Shown here: one piece after another, positions 25,081 to 31,340 of the stretch | Layout: each line of letters starts with the position of its first letter | Numbering within the stretch: position 1 is the first letter of the stretch | Assembly (NCBI GenBank): GCA_905216215.1 | Contig: CAJMSZ010000001.1 | Coordinates: forward strand, 1-64,000 | Source of the DNA: an uncultured bacterium | GTDB taxonomy: Bacteria > Bacillota > Clostridia > Lachnospirales > Lachnospiraceae | Reading direction: 5' to 3' | DNA length: 64,000 nucleotides | Notes under the pieces: model-generated | Database searches by the model: none | What the model was told of the DNA's origin: nothing | The model's input: the letters and a program-made list of their open reading frames with translations, nothing else | Made by a program: the position numbers and the translations under genes

Positions 25081-25099
25081 TTGTCTTATTACAAGACAA
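25081..25099. promoter_or_regulatory. Operator 2 of the xre gene
   Basis: TTGTCTT-ATTAC-AAGACAA has the same 7-5-7 structure as operator 1, with centres 49 bp apart. It overlaps the transcript start region and directly abuts the AAAGGAGAG ribosome site. This is the layout of an autorepressed promoter. Confidence 0.65.
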
Positions 25100-25113
25100 A
25101 GGAGAGTAAAAAT

Positions 25114-25350
25114 ATGGCCCGGATCATTGACAATGAACAGAAAAATTTAGTTGGCAACAAGGTAAAACAATTACGTCAAGAAAAAGGACTCAGCCAGCAA
25201 CAGCTTTCCGACAAACTGGAAACATTAGCCATTTATATTTGTCGTGGTTCAATCTCCCGCATCGAAGATGGAAGCCGCACAGTAACTGATATTGAACTGA
25301 TGGGCTTGTCCCAGATTCTATCTACGCCTGTGGAAGATTTTTTCAAATAA
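25114..25350 (+). CDS. XRE-family HTH regulator
   Basis: The 78-residue protein is little more than a Cro/CI helix-turn-helix: VKQLRQEKGLSQQQLSDKLETLAIYICRGSISRIEDGSRTV (about 17-57), then a short tail. It likely binds DNA as a dimer at the two matching dyads in front of it. The start is the ATG at 25114, 9 nt after GGAGAG. Such small regulators often control resistance or mobile-element genes, but nothing of that kind is adjacent. The next plus-strand gene is 17 kb away. Confidence 0.88.
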   Translation: MARIIDNEQKNLVGNKVKQLRQEKGLSQQQLSDKLETLAIYICRGSISRIEDGSRTVTDIELMGLSQILSTPVEDFFK

Positions 25351-25380
25351 GTGAATCTTACTGTTCTTCTCTTTCATTAT

Positions 25381-25421
25381 AAAAGCCCAGAACGACACAT
25401 AGTGTCATTCTGGACTTTTTT
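25381..25421 (+). terminator. Bidirectional terminator between xre and the lipoprotein gene
   Basis: An 18-bp stem, AAAAGCCCAGAACGACAC (25381-25398) with GTGTCATTCTGGACTTTT (from 25402), contains two G-U pairs and an ATA loop. T-runs flank both sides, serving the two convergent genes. Confidence 0.88.
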
Positions 25422-25447
25422 ATGATTTTTCTTATGATTTATTTGCT

Positions 25448-25741
25448 CTAATAACACACACCATATCGTTCTTCCGGGTCCCATATCCATACCATATAGG
25501 TATCGGTATCATCATCATGATGAAAATCCACCGTTACATCCGTCTCTCCATCACCGTCAATATCATCGAAAGATATATCTTCAAAGGCAGTCTCCTCATC
25601 AGAAAGCGTTTCCGGAAATTTTACACTGTCAAATAAAACCTTCTCTTCCTCTTTCTCTTTTTTATCGCCTCCGCAGGCAGTCAGGCCAGCTCCTAAAATG
25701 ACTATCAGGCAAAATACCGCACTTTTTTTCAAACATTTCAT
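25448..25741 (-). CDS. Small lipoprotein, acidic
   Basis: The protein of about 97 residues has a lipoprotein signal (MKCLKKSAVFCLIVILGAGLTAC, lipobox LTAC) and a charged linker (GGDKKEKEEEK). Its acidic end contains ISFDDIDGDGETDVTVDF, a DxDGDGxxD calcium-loop-like motif, and then DDDTDTYMVWIWDPEERYGVCY. I chose the ATG at 25739-25741, although ATGs 4 and 9 codons further upstream are possible. I do not recognise a named family, and function is unknown. Confidence 0.7.
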   Translation of the reverse strand: MKCLKKSAVFCLIVILGAGLTACGGDKKEKEEEKVLFDSVKFPETLSDEETAFEDISFDDIDGDGETDVTVDFHHDDDTDTYMVWIWDPEERYGVCY

Positions 25742-25773
25742 AATACTTCCCATCCTTTCCCTTAGCATAAAGT

Positions 25774-25808
25774 AAGTTCCATCATATCTGTATCATATGA
25801 TGGAACTT
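25774..25808. repeat. 14-bp perfect inverted repeat upstream of the lipoprotein gene
   Basis: AAGTTCCATCATAT (25774-25787) and ATATGATGGAACTT (25795-25808) flank a 7-nt loop. It lies between the DUF6440 gene and the lipoprotein start. It could end the DUF6440 transcript, although the following T-run is poor, or form a leader hairpin or operator for the lipoprotein gene. Confidence 0.6.
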
Positions 25809-25844
25809 TCCATGAAACAGCTAACCAAAGGTTAGGATTTTCAC

Positions 25845-26024
25845 CTAATATGTAATCGGAGAAATCACCGGCTTTCCTTCTCTGTCCAACAATGGTGTCA
25901 TTCCTCCTGCATATCCGGTTGCGTGAAAAAGATAATTAACCCCTGTCTCTTTGTCCACCCATACTTCCATCACATTCATTGCTCCCTGAGTATAAATTTT
26001 CTCGAATCTTTCATTTTTTGCCAT
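25845..26024 (-). CDS. DUF6440 family protein
   Basis: This is a 59-residue cytoplasmic protein. VDKETGVNYLFHATGYAGGMTPLLD followed by a short tail matches my memory of DUF6440, a small conserved Firmicutes family of unknown function. The ATG at 26022-26024 has GGAGAGGAAGAAC upstream, so the longer frame to 26093 is rejected. It is 29 bp downstream of the GNAT gene and probably co-transcribed with it. Confidence 0.75.
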   Translation of the reverse strand: MAKNERFEKIYTQGAMNVMEVWVDKETGVNYLFHATGYAGGMTPLLDREGKPVISPITY

Positions 26025-26053
26025 TGTTCTTCCTCTCCTTTCTTCTCTCCCGT

Positions 26054-26602
26054 CTAACACAATTCCAGTCTCATAAGAACCAGTTCCTGCCATTTTCCCT
26101 CTCTGGTTTTAAATCCTCTTGGATTTCTACCAAATTCTATAAATCCATATTTCTGGTATAGTTTTATAGCATTTTCATTTCCCGCAACAACTTCAAGCTC
26201 CAACTGTAAAAATCCGGCTTTTTTCGCACACTCTATACACTCCCTGGTTAAGATGCTTCCGATTCCAAGCCCCCAGAATTCTTTGATAATACTAATACCA
26301 AACTCTGCCCGGTGTCTGGTTTTCTCCCGGTTATGAATGATGCTGTTTCCGGCAGAACCTACTAATCTGCCATCTACAAATGCGCAGATTTCAATATCTG
26401 TCTCACTTTCCTTCGTAGCCTCTAACCGTTCCACCGTCTGCTCGAGATTATGCTTTGACTCATCCGGATACGTTGTGAGAAAATCTGTTTCACTATGTGC
26501 CAATGTAAAATATTTCTGGAAAGCTTCTGCATCTGACGGCTCTGCATTTCGCAGGATGCATTCTTTCCCATTCCGCAACTTAACTGCTTTATTATAAATC
26601 AT
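26054..26602 (-). CDS. GNAT family N-acetyltransferase
   Basis: The 182-residue protein shows the acetyl-CoA binding motif A (EFGISIIKEFWGLGIGSILTRECIECAKKAGF) and the motif B region LEVVAGNENAIKLYQKYGFIEFG, as in RimI/RimJ-like and small-molecule acetyltransferases. The substrate cannot be told. It directly follows the small membrane protein gene (26603) without a gap. Confidence 0.85.
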   Translation of the reverse strand: MIYNKAVKLRNGKECILRNAEPSDAEAFQKYFTLAHSETDFLTTYPDESKHNLEQTVERLEATKESETDIEICAFVDGRLVGSAGNSIIHNREKTRHRAEFGISIIKEFWGLGIGSILTRECIECAKKAGFLQLELEVVAGNENAIKLYQKYGFIEFGRNPRGFKTREGKWQELVLMRLELC

Positions 26603-26836
26603 CTAAATTCCTTCTTTCATTTTTCTTTTTACAACCCACATCACACAAAGAACAAGCAACACCGCAATGAATGTAATCATTCCGCTTATCTGAATACTCA
26701 GATACCAAGGAGCTGATGTCAAGACATACAAATCCGGGTGTTTGACATAATCATAATACTGGTAAATGCTGTCCCCAATAAAAACTCCGATTATACACCA
26801 CAATAATGTCCGCAAAATTTGATAAATCTTCTTCAT
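26603..26836 (-). CDS. Small membrane protein of unknown function
   Basis: The 77-residue protein has two hydrophobic helices, LRTLLWCIIGVFIGDSIY (about 8-25) and ISGMITFIAVLLVLCVMWVVKR (about 50-71). A basic C-terminal tail follows. The start has AGGGAGGTTATA upstream. I do not recognise a family. It is the first gene of a short unit with the GNAT and DUF6440 genes. Confidence 0.7.
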   Translation of the reverse strand: MKKIYQILRTLLWCIIGVFIGDSIYQYYDYVKHPDLYVLTSAPWYLSIQISGMITFIAVLLVLCVMWVVKRKMKEGI

Positions 26837-26904
26837 TATAACCTCCCTGACATTGTTTTCTTAGAGTATAACATAACTTTCTCCCATTATAATACTATTT
26901 CACT

Positions 26905-26927
26905 AAAAAAGGTCCACCGGACCTTTT
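26905..26927. terminator. Hairpin terminator in the gap downstream of the truncated dehydrogenase
   Basis: AAAAGGTCC-ACC-GGACCTTTT (26907-26927) forms a 9-bp stem with A and T runs. It is the second of two adjacent hairpins. Confidence 0.6.
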
Positions 26928-26946
26928 CGTCGTATGCTTGGCAACT

Positions 26947-26982
26947 AAAAAGCCATGCACGAATCACTCATGCATGGCTTTT
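26947..26982 (-). terminator. Terminator after the truncated alcohol dehydrogenase
   Basis: AAAAGCCATGCA (26948-26959) and TGCATGGCTTTT (26971-26982) form a 12-bp stem with an 11-nt loop and flanking A/T runs. Confidence 0.75.
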
Positions 26983-27005
26983 CACAACAAAATAATTTTT
27001 ACTGC

Positions 27006-27482
27006 TTACATACTCTGTTTATAGATTTCCCTGATATCCTCTTTCGTAAGTGGTTTATATCCGCCTTCCAGAATCAAGGCTCCGTTTACCATATCATCCA
27101 GCATTTCTTCGGTAGCTCCAATTTCCTCAAGTGACATGGCAAGTCCCAGTTCCCGCATCCAGCTTTCCATTGCGTCAAGTCCGGCAAGCGCAACCTCTTT
27201 ATCCGTCTTTCCATCTGGATTTACACCCCATACATTTTTCGCAAATCGTACGAATTTAGGAAGTCCGGCTTCCATAATATATTTGTAATATGGAAGGAAA
27301 ACTGCGGAAAGGGTCATTCCATGTGTGGCATCTGTCACTGCGCCTGCTGACTGTCCAAGCATATGAACCATCCAGTCTGTAGACTTTCCTTTTGCCACCA
27401 GTGTGTTGAGCGCCCAGGTTGCCGCCCACATAATATTGCTTCTTGCTTCCCTCTGGAATTCAAAAATTGTACGATAAAGCAC
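27006..27482 (-). pseudogene. Truncated iron-containing alcohol (butanol) dehydrogenase, C-terminal part only
   Basis: From EARSNIMWAATWALNTLVAKG onward, the 158-codon frame matches the C-terminal third of NADH-dependent iron alcohol dehydrogenases of the YugJ/BdhA type (DWMVHMLGQSAGAVTDATHGMTLSAV, FAKNVWGVNPDGKTD, ALILEGGYKPLTKEDI). A complete enzyme has about 390 residues. The N-terminal NAD-binding domain and most of the metal site are missing. Just upstream is the stop of an unrelated small gene, so the 5' two thirds were deleted. The frame is otherwise clean, which suggests a recent event. Confidence 0.85.
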
Positions 27483-27486
27483 ACAG

Positions 27487-27756
27487 TTAAAATTCTGTAC
27501 TCTTTTGGTTCAGCCATGCAAGGGCCTGGCAGATTCCTTCTTCTGAAAATGGGAACTCTTTTCCTTCCATTTTTTCTTTCGGAGTAACGTCAAAGCAGAA
27601 AGGTCCTTCCCAGACATATCCTTTCAGAATGAGTTCTTTTTCTTCCCCGTTTTCCACTTCTTCTTTGCCGAGGCGGAAATTCATCTTTCCATCACTGCCT
27701 GTAAAATTTGATTTTTTATAAAAATTAAGTGGAAATAGTTGCATTCGTTTTATCAT
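27487..27756 (-). CDS. Conserved hypothetical protein
   Basis: The soluble protein of about 89 residues contains LFPLNFYKKSNFTGSDGKMNFRLGKEEV, then EGPFCFDVTPKEKM and FPFSEEGICQALAWLNQKS. It has no signal peptide or membrane helix. I recall similar small Lachnospiraceae proteins, sometimes labelled acetyltransferase, but no acetyl-CoA motif is present and I assign no function. The start is ATG 27754-27756, with AGGAGA 6 nt upstream. It ends 5 bp from the dehydrogenase fragment. Confidence 0.68.
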   Translation of the reverse strand: MIKRMQLFPLNFYKKSNFTGSDGKMNFRLGKEEVENGEEKELILKGYVWEGPFCFDVTPKEKMEGKEFPFSEEGICQALAWLNQKSTEF

Positions 27757-27779
27757 GTTCATTCTCCTGTATATTTAAA

Positions 27780-27807
27780 AATGGAGTGTTTATACAAACA
27801 CTCCATT
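27780..27807 (-). terminator. Terminator after rpsU
   Basis: A 12-bp perfect stem, AATGGAGTGTTT (27780-27791) and AAACACTCCATT (27796-27807), has a 4-nt loop and is followed on the minus strand by TTTTAAA. Confidence 0.85.
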
Positions 27808-27817
27808 ACTTGCACTA

Positions 27818-27994
27818 TTAGTTATATTTACGTTTTCTAGCAGCTTCGGATTTCTTTTTACGTCTTACGCTTGGCTTTTCGTAATGTTCTCTCTTACGAA
27901 TTTCCTGCTGAATTCCTGCCTTAGCACAGTTTCTTTTAAATCTGCGTAATGCGCTATCCAAAGTCTCGTTCTCTTTTACGATTACATTTGACAT
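27818..27994 (-). CDS. rpsU: 30S ribosomal protein S21
   Basis: Translation from the ATG at 27992-27994 gives 58 residues. It starts MSNVIVKENETLDSALRRFK, contains KAGIQQEIRKREHYEKPS, and ends with the basic KKKSEAARKRKYN. This is the standard length and composition of S21, which helps early mRNA binding on the 30S subunit. AGGTGTGAGACT precedes the start. The gene has its own promoter and terminator. Confidence 0.97.
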   Translation of the reverse strand: MSNVIVKENETLDSALRRFKRNCAKAGIQQEIRKREHYEKPSVRRKKKSEAARKRKYN

Positions 27995-28073
27995 AGTCTC
28001 ACACCTAACCTCCCCTCCAGCCCTGTATTGTGCATGATACGACTGATCGGGTATATTTATTGCACTAGAGTAT

Positions 28074-28101
28074 ATTATAACAGATTTCTTTTTCTAGTCA
28101 A
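28074..28101 (-). promoter_or_regulatory. Promoter of rpsU
   Basis: TTGACT (28096-28101) and TATAAT (28074-28079), read on the minus strand, are 16 bp apart. The leader is about 75 nt. Confidence 0.72.
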
Positions 28102-28185
28102 GTTCTTTCTTTAAATTTTCTCCAAAAAATACCAAAAAGAAAATACGGTTAAACTTCTGCGAAAAATCCTTCTGTCATCTGTTCA

Positions 28186-30825
28186 CTACTGAATCTGCTC
28201 TGCCACAACTTCTTTTACTTTTGCAAGTGCATCCGGAATGCCCGCAGGGTTCTTTCCTCCGGCCTGAGCCATATTCGGGCGTCCACCGCCGCCACCGCCT
28301 ACTAAAGCAGCAATTCCTTTAATTAGATTTCCTGCATGAGCGCCTGCTTTCTGTGCTCCGTCTGTAACGGTTGCCATAAGGCTGACTTTTCCATCTGTTT
28401 CAGAAGCAATTACAACGATGCCTTCGCCAAGCTTTGTCTTTAACTGGTCTCCAAGTTCACGAAGTCCATTCATATCTACTCCATCTACACGGATAGCAAG
28501 AACTTTCATACCTTTTACGTCTTCTACCTGCTCCATAACATCGCCCATTGCATCCTTTGCAAGCTTGCTCTTCAGACTTTCTACTTCACTGTGGAGTTCT
28601 TTGGCTTCTGTCTGTAAATGTCCAATCTTCTCGATCAGATTATCCGGAGTTGCTTTTAACATCTTTGCTGCTTCCTGCATCTTATGTTCCAATTCATTAT
28701 AATAGCGAATCAGGCCTTTCGAAGTAAGCGCTTCGATTCGACGCACCCCTGCCGCTACACCCGATTCCGAAAGAATCTTAAATGCACCAATCTCTCCGGT
28801 ATTTGATACATGAGTACCACCGCAGAATTCAATAGAATAATCGCCCATATTTACAACCCGGACAATATCACCATATTTTTCACCGAACAGAGCCTGTGCT
28901 CCCGTTTTTCTTGCTTCTTCAATCGGCATATTCTTGATGATAACAGGGAGAGAATTGGAAATGCTTTCATTTACCAAGTCTTCTACTTTCTGTATTTCTT
29001 CCGGTGTCATCGGTGAAAAATGGGAAAAGTCAAAGCGCAGTCTGTCTTCATTTACAAAAGAGCCTGCCTGTTCTACATGCGTTCCAAGTACGGTACGAAG
29101 TGCCTTCTGGAGCAAATGTGTTGCACTGTGATTTCTTGCAGAAAGTTTACGCTTCTCAGGCTCCACTGAAAGAGACACCGTATCTCCGACTTTCAGCATA
29201 CCTTTTCTCATGTATCCTACATGACCGATTTTTCCTCCAAGCAGTTTCACTACATCTTCAACAACAAATTCACCATCGGCACACCGGATAATACCATTAT
29301 CTGCCTCCTGTCCACCGCTCGTTGCATAGAATGGTGTTTCTTCTACAAACAAAGTTCCCTTTTCTCCATCAGAAAGTGCATCCACTACCTCTTCTTCTGT
29401 GGTAAGCACAGTAATCTTTGATTCGTAATCCAGATGGTCATATCCCACAAATTTAGAAGTAATACTTGGATCGATGGATTCGTAAACAGTCACATCTGCT
29501 CCCATGTAGTTTGTTGTCTTACGCATCTTTCTTGCCTGTTCACGTTGGACTTCCATCGCAGCTTTGAAGCCTTCTTCGTCTACATCCATCCCTTCTTCTT
29601 CCAAGATTTCTTTTGTAAGGTCGATTGGGAATCCGTAAGTATCATAAAGCTTGAATGCATCGCTTCCTGATAAGGTCTTCACGCCTTCTTTTACCATATT
29701 TTCTTTCATATCTGCAAGAATACCAAGCCCCTGGTCGATGGTTTTATCAAACTGTTCTTCCTCTTTGCGGATTACTTTCTTGATAAACTCCTGTTTTTCT
29801 TCCAATTCTGGATATCCATCCTTAGAACCGTCAATGACTGTCTGTGCAAGTTCTGTAAGGAATCCCGGAGCAATTCCCAGAAGTCTTCCATGACGGCATG
29901 CGCGGCGGAGCAGACGACGAAGTACATATCCTCTTCCTGCATTCGATGGCATAATACCATCGGAAATCATGAAACATACAGAACGAATATGGTCTGTGAT
30001 AACACGAATGGACACATCCGCCACCTCGTCCTCCTGATATGTTACACCTGCCATCTGGCATACATGGTCACGAAGTGCTTTCAACGTATCAACATCAAAC
30101 ATGGAATCAACATCCTGCACAACACATGCAAGTCTTTCCAGTCCCATTCCGGTATCAATGTTCTTCTGCTCTAATTCAGTATAATGATTATGTCCGTCAT
30201 TTTCAAACTGTGTAAATACGTCATTCCAGATTTCCATAAAACGGTCACAGTCACAGCCTACTTTACAGTCTGGTTTGCCACATCCGTATTTTTCTCCACG
30301 GTCATAATAAATTTCTGAACATGGTCCACATGGTCCGGCGCCATGTTCCCAGAAGTTGTCCTCTTTGCCAAGTCTGGTAATTCTTTCTGGTGCAATTCCG
30401 ATTTCTTTTTCCCAGATTTCAAATGCCTCATCATCCTCCTCGTATACAGATGGATAAAGTCTGTCCGGGTCAAGTCCTACCACCTCTGTAAGGAATTCCC
30501 ATGACCAGTGGATTGCTTCTGTTTTAAAATAATCTCCAAACGAGAAATTTCCAAGCATTTCAAAGAAAGTGCCGTGACGTGCTGTCTTACCAACATTTTC
30601 AATATCTCCTGTACGGATACATTTCTGGCAAGTCGTCACACGACGGCATGGCGGGATCTCCTGTCCTGTAAAATATGGCTTTAATGGTGCCATTCCTGAG
30701 TTAATCAGCAACAAGCTGTTATCATTGTGTGGAACAAGTGAAAAACTCTTCATTTTTAAATGTTCTTTGCTTTCGAAAAATTCAAGGAACATTTTTCTTA
30801 ATTCATTTACTCCATATGCCTGCAT
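28186..30825 (-). CDS. alaS: Alanyl-tRNA synthetase
   Basis: The 879 residues match full-length AlaRS. The class II catalytic core is at the N-terminus (LINSGMAPLKPYFTG, TCQKCIRTGDIENVG, HGTFFEMLGNFSFGDYFK). The editing domain has NHSATHLLQKALR and CGGTHVSNTGEIG, whose His and Cys bind zinc and remove Ser or Gly. The C-Ala oligomerisation domain ends in GGGGGGRPNMAQAGG. A perfect sigma-A promoter lies upstream and there is no T-box leader. Confidence 0.98.
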   Translation of the reverse strand: MQAYGVNELRKMFLEFFESKEHLKMKSFSLVPHNDNSLLLINSGMAPLKPYFTGQEIPPCRRVTTCQKCIRTGDIENVGKTARHGTFFEMLGNFSFGDYFKTEAIHWSWEFLTEVVGLDPDRLYPSVYEEDDEAFEIWEKEIGIAPERITRLGKEDNFWEHGAGPCGPCSEIYYDRGEKYGCGKPDCKVGCDCDRFMEIWNDVFTQFENDGHNHYTELEQKNIDTGMGLERLACVVQDVDSMFDVDTLKALRDHVCQMAGVTYQEDEVADVSIRVITDHIRSVCFMISDGIMPSNAGRGYVLRRLLRRACRHGRLLGIAPGFLTELAQTVIDGSKDGYPELEEKQEFIKKVIRKEEEQFDKTIDQGLGILADMKENMVKEGVKTLSGSDAFKLYDTYGFPIDLTKEILEEEGMDVDEEGFKAAMEVQREQARKMRKTTNYMGADVTVYESIDPSITSKFVGYDHLDYESKITVLTTEEEVVDALSDGEKGTLFVEETPFYATSGGQEADNGIIRCADGEFVVEDVVKLLGGKIGHVGYMRKGMLKVGDTVSLSVEPEKRKLSARNHSATHLLQKALRTVLGTHVEQAGSFVNEDRLRFDFSHFSPMTPEEIQKVEDLVNESISNSLPVIIKNMPIEEARKTGAQALFGEKYGDIVRVVNMGDYSIEFCGGTHVSNTGEIGAFKILSESGVAAGVRRIEALTSKGLIRYYNELEHKMQEAAKMLKATPDNLIEKIGHLQTEAKELHSEVESLKSKLAKDAMGDVMEQVEDVKGMKVLAIRVDGVDMNGLRELGDQLKTKLGEGIVVIASETDGKVSLMATVTDGAQKAGAHAGNLIKGIAALVGGGGGGRPNMAQAGGKNPAGIPDALAKVKEVVAEQIQ

Positions 30826-30882
30826 TTTTGTCCTCCTAGTATATTCCCATCATTTAATAAAATGAAAATTTGCTAATTATTA

Positions 30883-30911
30883 ATTATAAGACCCTTTCTA
30901 TCCTTTGTCAA
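30883..30911 (-). promoter_or_regulatory. Consensus promoter of alaS
   Basis: On the minus strand, TTGACA (30906-30911) and TATAAT (30883-30888) are exactly 17 bp apart, a perfect consensus. The leader is about 50 nt. Confidence 0.88.
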
Positions 30912-30991
30912 TGACTGGAAGTCTATTATAGGATAGAACTCCTATATGCATGAAAATCCCTTATATTTATTAAGTAATGGTCTTTTACAAA

Positions 30992-31030
30992 CAAAAAGCA
31001 GACCACAGATTAAATTCCGCAGTCTGCTAT
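30992..31030 (-). terminator. Terminator after the 46-residue membrane protein gene
   Basis: AGCAGAC (30997-31003) and GTCTGCT (31022-31028) are extended inward by GCGGA/TCTGT, with TTTTTG following on the minus strand. Confidence 0.75.
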
Positions 31031-31080
31031 CTTTCTAAATCTCTTCTTCACTTCTACAGTGTAAAAGCCTGTCCGTCTGA

Positions 31081-31221
31081 CTATTCAGCATCCGTATTAG
31101 CTGATGTCTTTGCATCCTTGTTATCACGCAGCTTCTTTCCAAGTAAAATACCGCCAAATGCCACAGCCCCAATTACAACCATCTTAAACAAATAGCCAAT
31201 CAATGATGAAAAAAATGCCAT
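31081..31221 (-). CDS. 46-residue single-span membrane protein
   Basis: The peptide begins MAFFSSLIGYLFKMVVIGAVAFGGILLGKKLRDNKD and ends SANTDAE. It has one hydrophobic helix (about 6-29) and then a basic stop-transfer and polar tail. The ribosome site TAGGAGGCAATAGAT, a consensus-like promoter and a terminator show that it is a real gene. No family is recognised; similar short spans are common in Lachnospiraceae and have unknown function. Confidence 0.78.
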   Translation of the reverse strand: MAFFSSLIGYLFKMVVIGAVAFGGILLGKKLRDNKDAKTSANTDAE

Positions 31222-31266
31222 ATCTATTGCCTCCTAATCGTAGATTTTCTCTTTAAAACTACATCT

Positions 31267-31295
31267 ATAATAACACAAACTGTCACGCATTTCAA
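31267..31295 (-). promoter_or_regulatory. Promoter of the 46-residue protein gene
   Basis: TTGAAA (31290-31295) and TATTAT (31267-31272), read on the minus strand, are 17 bp apart and about 45 bp before the ATG. Confidence 0.6.
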
Positions 31296-31340
31296 ACCTT
31301 TTTTCAAAATAGTGTATACGTTTACAGCAAATCATACCAT

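Noticed and set aside
30826..31000. T-box leader upstream of alaS
   Set aside because: The leader is only about 50 nt after a consensus promoter and has no T-box sequence or terminator/antiterminator pair.
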